Source: Biomphalaria glabrata
Lineage: Eukaryota > Mollusca > Gastropoda > Planorbidae
NCBI RefSeq assembly: GCF_947242115.1
Contig: NC_074723.1
Coordinates: 27,925,043 to 27,989,042, forward strand
DNA length: 64,000 nt
Direction of reading: 5' to 3'
The notes under the pieces are model-generated. The model did not search any database and was not told the DNA's origin. It was given only the letters and a program-made list of their open reading frames with translations. The position numbers and the translations under genes are program-made. Within the stretch, counting starts at the first letter, position 1. Every line of letters begins with the position of its first letter. Positions 23,270 to 32,973 of the stretch are shown here, piece by piece.

Positions 23270-23785
23270 AAAGGGCAAAACATCAGCTTTACTCGAGAGT
23301 GGGTATCGGAGAAATAACGTGTACAAACTTTTTATTAGATAGACCCCGGGCACGCTACCCTGCCTTATAGTGGCGCCCGGGTGGAAACGATCGTAGGAGG
23401 AAACGATTAGGCTAAAGGGTAGCAAAACAAGACTCCCGTGGGGTGCCTAAGGGGGTGCGAGAGCATCCTCATTGCACTGCGCGGAGTTATAAAAAAGCTC
23501 CCACAACCTTGTCACAATCCAGGCGCCGTTCCTCAAGGGGCCGTCACATAATGAATGGCGTGTCCCGCACGGTTAGCCTGGTATGGAAAAGAAAAATGGC
23601 GGGGGTCTTAGTAGATCTATACGCGGCCTCTTGCCGCGAGTCTGACCCACCCGCCAAACAAAACACTGTACACTGTTTTCATACAGGCCAGTGAGAGGGA
23701 GCTCTTGTTCACTTTTGCTGGCCTAGAAATCCAAGAGCCGAAGGCTCAACTCTACCTGACAGTTTAAGAAGAAGAAGAATCAGAT
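23270..23785 (+). mobile_element. LINE 3' UTR-like repeat ending in (AAG)n
   Basis: GC-rich for this window (GGTGCCTAAGGGGGTGCGAG, GGCGCCGTTCCTCAAGGGG, CAACTCTACCTGACAGTTTA) and ends in (AAG)n at 23768..23778, a LINE-type tail. No reverse transcriptase is present. Assignment to a LINE family is inference. 23270..23340 looks like a - strand piece of the dispersed repeat also seen at 42235. Confidence 0.4.
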
Positions 23786-23944
23786 AGACAGACAGAGCTG
23801 ATATAAACTCTGTATAAAGAGAAATCAAAGAAGATATAAATATTGACCCATGTTACAAAGACAAGGCAGTTGGAACTAATATTCAGTTATGTCACATACT
23901 TAAAATTGTATAGAATTGGTACACTTTTGTTAGCGTTTCCTTAC

Positions 23945-24066
23945 CCGACCATTGACATGACACTGACCGACATGTTCTAGACATAACATGGGAGTGCACT
24001 CTTCCAAAGTTGGAACATCTACAATTGTTGCAACTGCCCACTGTGACGCTCTCTTCAATGGCATGT
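23945..24066 (-). pseudogene. Decayed module exon 2 of the Cys-rich family
   Basis: On the - strand an acceptor-like TACTTTAG|ACATGCC precedes EESVTVGSCNNCRCSN in one frame. A one-base shift leads to EECTPMLCLEHVGQCHVNGR in the next, ending exactly at a donor GG|GTAAGG. It aligns along its whole length with exon 2 of gene B (ESVPYDSCNNCRCSP, CTMMLCPEDYGRCYVRGQ) but is 122 rather than 126 bases long. No matching exon 1 or 3 was found nearby on this strand, so it is an isolated, inverted relic of a fourth family member. Confidence 0.75.
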
Positions 24067-24099
24067 CTAAAGTACATCCAATAAGTATAAAACAATATT

Positions 24100-24690
24100 T
24101 GTTTCTTTTTTTAAAAATCTTGCGATATACAGTTTTCAATTTAAATCTGACCAACCCATTGTGATTAATACAATTATCTTATTACCAGAGGTATTCATGT
24201 ATCAATACTAAAGTACGTACATTTGAAGTAACTCAAGCCTTACCATTTTTTTTTTTTTGGTTTTGGAAAAAACTTTCACACCAGGCATTGACAGCCCTCG
24301 AACAAGAGGATCAACTTACAACGCCATTGTGTTGACACGATGTACGTGATGGAACCAAGTCTCTGGCCCCAACACCATAAAGACTGACCAGAGCTGTTAT
24401 CAAAATAACTTTTACTTTGTTTCCTTCAAAAGAAATCATACTAATCTATAAACTTACTCGTAGTAAATACTGTAATGTATTGTCATTCAAGTATTCAATA
24501 CATTTTAATTGACTAATATGCACTTGAAAATTTTTTTCTTCTTTTTATCAAACAGTATTTAATACACTACGATTACTGTCATACAAATATAGGCATACAT
24601 TCAATGCATTCTGTAAAACATAAATATTTAATACATTTTGTGTTTATCTGACATACATTGATTAAATTAGCACACATTGTAAAAATAGTT
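24100..24690. other. No gene seen
   Basis: AT-rich sequence with repeated ATACATT words between 24470 and 24700. Nothing recognised. Confidence 0.5.
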
Positions 24691-24796
24691 AATACATGGA
24701 GTGAATGCATGGCCTTGTGGTGTGCACTTTGGATTGTGGTCTCAAGAGTCCAGAGTTTGAAGTCGAGCAGCTTCCATCCAAAACCAAGCGTTACAG

Positions 24797-24949
24797 AAGG
24801 CCTGAACACTGACCTGCAACGTCACAACTTGTGGGCAGTTTAGAACTATAGCTCCTTGCCTGGTCACAGATCTGTACAGATCTGGTGCAACGAGCTATTG
24901 GTCTAAACTGCCCACAGGTTGTGACGTTGCAGGTCAGTGTTCAGGCCTT
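24797..24949. repeat. Long inverted repeat (48-bp arms, 57-bp spacer)
   Basis: The left arm 24797..24844 and right arm 24902..24949 are complementary with one mismatch. Upstream, 24705..24790 looks like an eroded tRNA-type SINE head (GGCCTTGTGGTGTGCACTTT ... GAGTTTGAAGTC). No coding role is recognised. Confidence 0.9.
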
Positions 24950-25089
24950 TCATTACGCCTGGTCACGTTCTATCTCTTACTGCAGACTTGAACTAGAACG
25001 TCATGTGAAGCAATGTCCTTCAATTGATACAACTTTTCAGGTGGATTTTGGCGATGCAAGACTTTGCTTACGCCTACACTGTTTATTAT

Positions 25090-25859
25090 GACCAGAACAC
25101 CCACTTTCTTTTCTTATTTTGAATTTTAATAAACGGACCACATTTTAATGGTATAAGATGAATTAGACCCCTTTAAAAATTGTCGTCTGTTATATTTTCT
25201 TGTTCAGCCCGTGAATTAGTGTATCTGTTACAATAGAACTTGACGACTTGCTCTCTTTCCTTCTCTCTGTGTTTGTGCTGATAACTCTATGAGTTGAAGA
25301 AATGTTTACAGACTTGAGATGTCTATCCTAATGAAGCTGTGAATCCGTTTTGTTGAAAATGTAATACCAAACATTTTTAAATCTTTGTTGTATCTCAATT
25401 AGATGTACTTTGTGAAAAGATGTTACTTTATCCACTGCAGTATTTTTTTTTCTAATTTAGTTTAAAATAAATGTTCCCTCATCGACGGTCAAATAATTTT
25501 TTTATAAATAGAGTTGCAGATTCGATGTCTGTGACATCCTTAAATATCTTAGATAATCGTTAATTAAGCTGAACACAATGTCAATTATTGACATAAGAAC
25601 ATATCACGACTAGTTACCGTGACATTCTAAATATGGCCTAAAACTAGATTTATACATGTTATAAATTTCTCAGTAACATAGAATACATTTTCATTAGGGT
25701 TGTACCATTACATTCGGACAAACTTGTGTTTAAGATTATAATAGTATCTGGAACTTTCAGTCAGAATGATGTATGGTATCAACCACAAACTCTTGACGAA
25801 ACAAGGTATTGACAACCAGCAAGTTCACTTGTGGTAGTGATGACGTAATCAAAGTGTTA
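25090..25859. other. No gene seen
   Basis: AT-rich, no domain or repeat recognised. Confidence 0.45.
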
Positions 25860-25867
25860 GTTCTTTT

Positions 25868-26319
25868 CAGTGGCGTAGCATCTATGGCTCGAAGGGGTTC
25901 AATGAACCCGTGCCCATGACCAGCATGGGCCCATAAGGGCACTTTAAAAAATCGAAAACAAAATGTGTCGAATGTAATAATTCAAATCTATTACATTCAA
26001 ATATCTGTTTCTTCCCATTCCTAAATAGGCCTAACCTCTAACCAAAAATAGAACAGAAATAGGAAACAACAAATCAATGTAAATCTCATGAGTAAAGATG
26101 CAACAAACTTTCAGTTTTCGGTCTTCGCAAAAATGATCATGTCGATGGCACGAGTCTTTGTGGAATAGAACGCAGGAAAACGTGAAGCGTTGGAACTCGG
26201 CCCTGGATCCAGCTTGGAGAGCGTCCTCCCAGGCCCCCTTTATTTTTATCATAATCTTAGTGAGGGGGCTAATATCATATTCTTGAACCCGGGCCAAATA
26301 TCACCTTGCTACGCCACTG
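25868..26319. mobile_element. hAT MITE, 452 bp, TSD GTTCTTTT
   Basis: Starts CAGTGGCGTAGCA and ends TGCTACGCCACTG, a perfect 13-bp TIR. The octamer GTTCTTTT flanks it at 25860..25867 and 26320..26327. The interior has no transposase frame. The TIR resembles that of the hAT at 7590 (CAGTGGCGTAC). Confidence 0.92.
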
Positions 26320-26329
26320 GTTCTTTTCA

Positions 26330-27000
26330 AAAGCACAAGAAGACATTTTTTACAGAAGGATTTCATTTGTGTGTCTCTATGTGTAGAGGGGAGCTGTTTG
26401 TTTGATGCTGTCTCTTTTATGTTTCTGTATATCTTTGTCAGTCAATTTCTATGCCACTGTCTGTGTTTAACTGACTATCTCTGTCAATCTCTTTGTCTCT
26501 TTATCTCTGTATCTGTCTGTACCTGTCTTTGCCTTTCTCTGTTTGTTCTCCTTTGTCTGCATCTATCTGTCAATGACTATGTATACGTGTCTGTGTCTCT
26601 AAGTTTGTCTGTCTCTGTCTACTTGTCCTTAAATCTTTGAAAAACTGTAAGGTAATGTTTTAAAACCATTGTGCAGGCCTTGGCCTACATGAGATGAGTA
26701 GATTGCTTTAAGAATTTGTACCAGCTGTTGCCCTATTCAAACAGCCTCCCCTGTGCTAATGAAAGGTCAAGCTTGATAAATAACAATGAAACCATAATTA
26801 CGACAACAGATGGAAGTTTTTAGTGGCCAAAACAACATTTGTTTTGCGTTGTCTGCCCGTTTGTTCCACTGTCTCTGACTGTCACGTTTCGATTTCAAGG
26901 AACTATTAAAAATACTAAATATAAAATAGTTAACATTTCCATTTATATTGATACTCTACGATACAACCTAATACCAACCTAAATTATGATCTGGCTACAA
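26330..27000. other. No gene seen
   Basis: 26370..26640 is a CTGTCTNT-rich simple-sequence stretch whose long frame (CLCLSLFVLLCLHLS) is an artefact. The rest is AT-rich. Confidence 0.6.
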
Positions 27001-27004
27001 TCTA

Positions 27005-27417
27005 AAATAATAGTAATTGAAAAGTGGTTTGAGTGCTTGGACTCGCGGAGTCTGTAGCGCATGAGGCGCCTTGACCGCACTTCTCCGTGGTGGAGGCTGT
27101 CCAGGCCTGATCAAGCTATCACAGCACAGTGCAGGACAGGCCACAGTCCTGTTGGCTCATATTTCTCACGGCAACGGCCAAATTTCGATTCACGGTGTTC
27201 CCGCTGAGGGGAAGAAGAAACCGTGCCTCATATTCTGTTTGACTGCCCAGACTTGCTGATCTCCACCTCGACAGGTCGGAGAAACCAAACATTCTCGACC
27301 TGTATGATGACATGTACGCACTACGCAAGACAGCAGGGTTTCTGTTCAGGGCTTTTGCAAGAGAGGATTTAAGCCTCTCAAGCCCTCACTCAAATGGAGA
27401 TAGATGATGATGATGAA
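27005..27417 (+). mobile_element. LINE 3' end, same family as 11660..12475
   Basis: Matches the other copy from AAAAGTGGTTTGAGTGCT through TCCGTGGTGGAGGCTGTCCA to a (GATGAT)n tail. Reads EKWFECL, TSPWWRLSRPDQAITAQCRT, then a Cys-containing piece and HILFDCPDLL, with stops. It represents only the last part of the element. Confidence 0.6.
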
Positions 27418-27599
27418 TATCAACCTACTAAAACCTAATACAAGTATTTTGTTGTCAGTTAATCAATTCGCTTACTATTGTGCGGTCAATTAAGGTCTCA
27501 AAAACGTTATACTTCCTATAAAATATTTAGGGATTTTATACAAAGCCTGAATTTTGCATTATGCAGGTAGCAAATATGTTTCAAAGAATCTTTGACTTT

Positions 27600-27865
27600 A
27601 AACTCTAATGAAAAAAAAGTAAAGTACCCCCACGAGACCCTGCTATCTATGGCAGAGGATGTAAAGGTCATCTATTTTTTGTTGCCAGCACAAGAAGCAC
27701 CCTTAGGTTCCCCAAGTAATGTTTAGTATCCATTAGAGTTGGCGGACCTAGGGGCGCCCTAAAAGTCCCGAAATTTACAATCCCAGTCTATACCGAGATT
27801 TTAACCCTAGAACCTTCAGTTCGGTAGCCAAGCGTTATACTACAAGACCAACACGTCCACAAACC
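27600..27865 (-). mobile_element. Diverged tRNA-derived SINE
   Basis: The - strand begins with a tRNA-like head (GTTGGTCTTGTAGTATAACG, then GGTTAAAATCTC in place of the B box). It carries the GTGCTGGCAACA and CTCTGCCATAGATAGCAGGG body words and ends TACTTTACTTTTTTTT. It is the same family as 5759 and 35247 but older. Confidence 0.65.
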
Positions 27866-27899
27866 AATAGTATCTTATTGCAAATGATGAAATTTGTAG

Positions 27900-28420
27900 T
27901 TTGTTTCTATACAAAAGGTTTGGCTTAGTCATAAGAACCTGAGACAGTAGATCCGCGAGAGGACAGTGAAGGGTCCGCAGAAAGATGACAATGGCATGCT
28001 TTCTTTTTTGACAAGCAAACTTCAGTCCTGTTACTGTTGTATGACCCTGCGCTATTGGCTGTTAATGCTGTTATGAAATGATTAACAAAAAATGATTTAT
28101 TTTGTTACGGATAAAGAAGTTGACACCTGTGGCTAGGCTATTATATATCGCGCTGCGTCGGGGCTTCGCTAATATAGTAATACTTGTAATGGGGTCTGTT
28201 TGAGAACCTCTGCTGTACTTTTCATGTCCCTTTTTTATTTATTTATTTATTTTTTTAAATTCATTGAAGAGATTAACAAGAAACAACGACGACAAAACGA
28301 AAACAAGTATCAAGTTAATGTTCAATGTCGTAATCAACTTGGTTCTCTTATGAAATCAATGGGACCAGAGCGTTACATGCTACAGAGGACAGGACAATGT
28401 TATACACAATATTAATAAAG
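27900..28420. other. No gene seen
   Basis: A 71-codon frame at 28200..28415 has no recognisable content. Short GC-richer piece near 28150 (CGCGCTGCGTCGGGGCTTCG). Confidence 0.4.
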
Positions 28421-28429
28421 ATAATTATA

Positions 28430-28600
28430 ATAATAATTAAGAGGACGGTACTGCTGCAGACCTGCCACATCGTCAGGAAATTCCTCATTGGAAACTGATA
28501 AAGGAACTACGATGAATTGTGTTTCTCTTTAATGAAACTCGACCCTGGCAGTGCACTCATTCGTTTTTAACATAATAATAATATTAATTATAATACCTAG
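28430..28600 (+). mobile_element. LINE 3' UTR-like end, copy 1
   Basis: CTGCAGACCTGCCACATCGT, TCCTCATTGGAAACTGATAA, ACCCTGGCAGTGCACTC, then an (AATA)n tail. A second copy lies 575 bp downstream. No coding part is left. Confidence 0.45.
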
Positions 28601-29009
28601 TTCGCCATAATTAAGTTGCTAAATTAATACACCAATATCTGCCTTTGACACATTAGATTAATAAGAATTCTCATACTTGTTACAAATACTTGCCACAAGA
28701 GGTTCTTGGGTCAACTGATACTTATTGTACAGAGATAGGCCTATTTTGACTCACACTCATCTGCTGTTTATTGTAAAAAAAAAAAAGAAAAAAATTCAAT
28801 ATTGGCCATCGCCGTATCACTATCTCATATTACGAGGAAAACCGAACTGGAAACGCAAAGAATATATGGGAACCTAAGCTTTGGGATAAAGCGGTTATGG
28901 AAGTTGTCTAAAATAACAATGTATCCAGTTGTTATATCAACTGAGGGGATAATGACAACTGACCTCACAGTTATTTTCTAGACCCTCAACATCCCTAAGA
29001 CGATTCTCG

Positions 29010-29160
29010 TTGCCTGTCAGAGAGCGGTACAGCTGCAGTCCTGCCACATCACCAGAAAAAATTCTCAGTGGACATTGTTAAAAGGACTAAAATAAAATGT
29101 ATTCCCTCTACCCTGGCAGTGCTAGTTTTCTCACATAATAATAGTAATAATAGTACTATT
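29010..29160 (+). mobile_element. LINE 3' UTR-like end, copy 2
   Basis: Repeats copy 1: CTGCAGTCCTGCCACATCAC, TCTCAGTGGACATTGTTAAA, ACCCTGGCAGTGCTAG, then (ATAATAGTA)n. The shared order and tail support a LINE or SINE 3' end. Confidence 0.45.
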
Positions 29161-29372
29161 TAGCTGGTCAAACAGAGTTTTGTTTGTTTGTTTACAAAGT
29201 GTGAGTTCTAAATAACAAAAAAAAAAAAAAAATTTCCATAAATCATAGCAAATGTTCATCTATTGAAACAGACTGCTCTCTCAGCCATCATCCTGGTTTA
29301 CAAAATGATTCTAATTGTTGGGGTCACATGTGAGATGAGTGAATGCAAAGGTCAACTGCTTATGTTGTCAGC

Positions 29373-29457
29373 TATATAATCATTCGTTTTGAGGACACAA
29401 CTCTCTGTTATCCTCTGTGCCAGAACGAAGTCTAACCTGCCAGTTCAAGTCTGTGAA
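29373..29457 (+). promoter_or_regulatory. Candidate TATA box and 5' UTR exon of gene B
   Basis: TATATAA at 29373..29379, then about 75 bp ending CCAGTTCAAGTCTGTGAA|GTAAAT. Layout resembles the gene A candidate (TATA, CAGTTTCAAG, donor). Gene B's coding exon 1 begins four bases after an acceptor at 32870, so a leader exon must lie upstream. Confidence 0.3.
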
Positions 29458-29499
29458 GTAAATTATTATTTTTTTTTTACAATACCTCTATTCAAGTTA

Positions 29500-29760
29500 C
29501 TACTTCGTGGAGGGTGGGCGGACGCTGATCTCAAAAAATGGCTCTAACGACTTGCCTAGAAATTTAACAGTTGATGTATATCGCTGAGAAAAGAATTACT
29601 GGCTCGTTGGCTACATGTGGAAAACTCTAGTTTGACCGTTAAATTTTTTTAAAAGTAAAAATAACAAAATTTAAATTTGGCTAGAGACTAAATCTGGGTC
29701 TAGATCCTACATTGGTTTTGAAAAGACTATCGCTTTCTTGAAAGGTTTATCGCGTTTGGG
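29500..29760 (+). repeat. Dispersed repeat upstream of gene B
   Basis: Matches 42726..43010: GAGGGTGGGCGGA, GGCTCTAACGA, TATATCGCTGAGAAAAGAAT, TTTGACCGTTA, GACTATCG..TTCTT. A shorter relative lies at 31375..31540. Both full copies lie about 3.3 kb before an exon 1. Confidence 0.75.
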
Positions 29761-32650
29761 AATTTCCGAATGTAAGCATTAGGCCCTATTAATGGGCTTT
29801 GTTGCTGAGCATAAAAATTATATATGTGTCAGACGCGAATAGCCCAATTTTCAGTAAAAGAAATTACAAAAGGCATTTCTCTATAGAAGAAGTTACGAAG
29901 GCTATATAATATACAACCACAGACCTATATATACTACAATAAATATAGCTTATTTCTAGTTACGATTTATTTAGGTAGGTGCTGTTTTATTATTACATAC
30001 CAAGTATTAGAGTTTAGAAAAACCCAGGTTTGTTTCTTGTGCAACGCTATTAGCTAACACCTCATATCATCTCTCTATTAGTATATTTAGATCTATAATC
30101 TAATTCTAGTCTAGATGACTAGATCTATATAAAAAAATCGAATAGATCTAGTAATAGTATAGATTCTATCTTGAGACTAGATTGCGAGTCTAGCCTATGC
30201 TATGCATATAGTCAGTTTTTATTAGAATAAAGTCTAGATATGACTAAAGACTAAAGTTTATTAATTCTTAGATTATTAGATATAGACATAGGACATAGAT
30301 CTAATAATACTGTAATACATTTACTATACTCTATACTTAATCTACTAAACTAGAGATCTAGGCCTATCTATAGATCTATCTATTATCTAGTCCATCTAGA
30401 TCTATACAATATTCATTCTAATACTTCTACTTATTTAATAAGTTAGTACTTAGACTTAGATCTATTATAGTTTATTAATAGATTTACTTTTCACTGCCTA
30501 GACCTAATAATAAAATTGCTAATGATATGTCTAAGACTGATTATTTTTTTTTTTTTATAGTTATAGGCCTACTATATCTAGGTCTAGACTCAACTTAAAT
30601 TTAGTCTAAAATAATGACTGTCTAAGATTCTAGATGATTGAGACTTTCACATATAGATGTTGTTAATAATACGGCATGTCGGCTGAAAGTAAGCTGTATA
30701 CAAAGTATACATATATAAAGTGATTTTTTTAAATAAAAAAAATGATGATGTAGTGATAGATTGCCTAACTTTCAACTCCTAATAAATTAACAATTAACGT
30801 TGAAATACAAGAAAAGTAATAATTTTTCCCGACATTGAAAAAAGGTGCCGGTACCCCGTACCGGTGTGTAATACCGTCACAAAAATATATGTAGGCGTAT
30901 ATCAGGCACACTTAAAATTATAGCCTAATAATGTCAGTTTAATTTAAAAAGAGAACTGAAAAATGTAAGGAAAAAAGCAACTTCCGGCCCAATTTGTAAT
31001 TCAACTTTTTAATCAAAGAAACGAAACGGACTAGTCCAACATAGCCCATTCAAGATTTAATAAAGTAATGTTCAGGAGAATTTAGCGATTCGTCTTCGAA
31101 GTCTAAGTCTAAATGCTTATCATTGGACTATTAAAAAGTGTACTAGATCTAAATGTTCACTTAACCAGGAGAAGGGGGAAGGGGGCGGGGTAAAAAATGT
31201 ATTTAAATCTAAAATTTATTATTTACAAAAAAAATAAAAATCGCTCGATAAGTTGCACAAAGGAGATGTTTTCTTTTTTAAAAGTTTTAAAAATGTTTTT
31301 CTTTTTTAGTTTTTTTATATATAAAATCCTATACTCTGAAATGAGCAATTCTTGCATATAAATATATATTTGTATATACATTTTATTTCGTGAACGACTC
31401 AAACGATTTACTTTATAATTTCAACTGATATGTATATCAATGAGACAAAAATTGTCAACTCATTGCCCACATCGCGAAAACTCGCAGTCGACCGTTATAT
31501 TGGTTGAAACATGTTTCATTATAGTAAAATTTATTTTGGCTTGACATCTTTTTTATGAATGAAAGGGTTTCCAGTAAGGTCAAAGGAAAAAAAACACAAA
31601 ACACCACTTACGTCACTAGGCTTACAGTAGTATACTAAAACATTTCTTTGCAAAGTAAAAGCCATCTTCACGGCTCTCCACAATTAAAGTGTAAAAAATT
31701 TAGAAATCACGCAAAATACAATAAGTATTTTTTTTTCCTTCCATAATAAATCAACTGACATGAGCCTTTGTACGAGTGATAAACAGAAGCGAAATTCCAA
31801 TGTTCCAAAATATTTCAAAGAGCGAAAATAAAATAAAAGGTAGAAAAACATTAACTAGTAGATTTTTGGAAGAGAAATTGAAATCTAATTTTTTAGAAAT
31901 TGCCAAAGTACAAATTAAAAACAACTAATATTTCTTAAATGCACTTTAATACCTGTTCTTAAATTGTGAATACCCATTTTAAAGCGCAATTTTTATGCTT
32001 ATTGTTTACTCAGAGCGTTATGATACAACCGCTACACTTTCTACTGGAGAGAAAGGAACTTTATTTCTATCCAAATCGTGATGTATAGTGACATTTAGAA
32101 CTGACATAACCTAATAGCAGCTCTTCCAATGGCTAGATGTTTCCCGATCGCTCGATCATTGTCGTCATTACAAAAATGTTTTCCAACTGAGCTTGGGTAA
32201 ATATCTTTCTCAAATCACTCAACCGAGGCTTGGTCACGTGGTACTTTTGAAAATGTACGCCTTTTGTTTATAGTTATATTTTTGTTTTTTTACTAATTGC
32301 TAACAACAACAACAAAATCTTAAGAGTTAAGTTAAAAAAAAAAGGAAACAAGTAGTTTCTTATCTACTAAACACTCAACTACACACAACACATAACTAAA
32401 CACAACACATAACTAAGCACAAAACATAACTAATGTGGATAAAAAACACATCTTCTTTCTGTTTTTATAGAATAAAATAACATAAATAAAGTTAAAATGA
32501 CCTTTGGGCAGACTGGGCTCTATATCCTTGGCCGACAGCTAGTCTAGAAGATAGAAACTTCGAATTAAATCCTACAGCTATCTGTTGTTCACAGCCGTCT
32601 CAGACTTCTGTGCCATCGTGGACTGCATTTACTGTAAAGATTCTTATGGC
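29761..32650. other. No gene seen; TCTAGATC-rich DNA
   Basis: 30040..30620 is dense in TAGATCTA/CTAGATCT words. 31375..31640 holds fragments of dispersed repeats seen at 29500 and 17690. 32390..32440 has a short CACAACACATAACTAAG repeat. No coding frame is recognised. Confidence 0.6.
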
Positions 32651-32659
32651 ATGGGCAAG

Positions 32660-32845
32660 CCAATTATCACTTTAAAAATAAACGCAGGCTGGAGGCAATA
32701 CAATATTTCATCGACCACCTGCGGACAATGTTTATTTAAGTGTTGGGTTTGGCAAAATATGTAGGTCGCAGCTACGGCTGCGTAGCCATGTAAAAGTCTG
32801 CACTCCACAATAATCTTCGGACTCAAAGACAAGCCTTATATAGCT
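32660..32845 (+). mobile_element. LINE 3' end next to gene B exon 1
   Basis: Shares ACTGCGGACAATG-like text, ATGTAGGTC(G/A)CAGCT, GCTGCG(T/C)AGCCA and AATCTTCGGACTC + (A/G)AAGACAAGCCTTA with 45700..45850. There the frame encodes the post-RT C-terminus of an RTE-like LINE. It ends only about 30 bp before the ATG of gene B. Confidence 0.6.
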
Positions 32846-32874
32846 AAATGATTTAATTTGGTTTCTACAGAAAA

Positions 32875-32973
32875 ATGAAAGCTGTGATTGCATTAGTGGC
32901 TCTGGTCAGTCTTGGCTGTGTTGTGGCCCAAGACTTGCCCACACCAGCTACATCGTGTGAACACAACGGCGTG
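32875..32973 (+). CDS. Gene B exon 1
   Basis: Preceded by GTTTCTACAG|AAAAATG, an acceptor for a leader intron. Ends GGCGTG|GTAAGT. That junction is the start of the 59-bp minisatellite. Confidence 0.87.

Noticed and set aside
26371-26640. + strand frame rich in C/L/S/V
   Set aside because: CTGTCTNT simple sequence, no other support.
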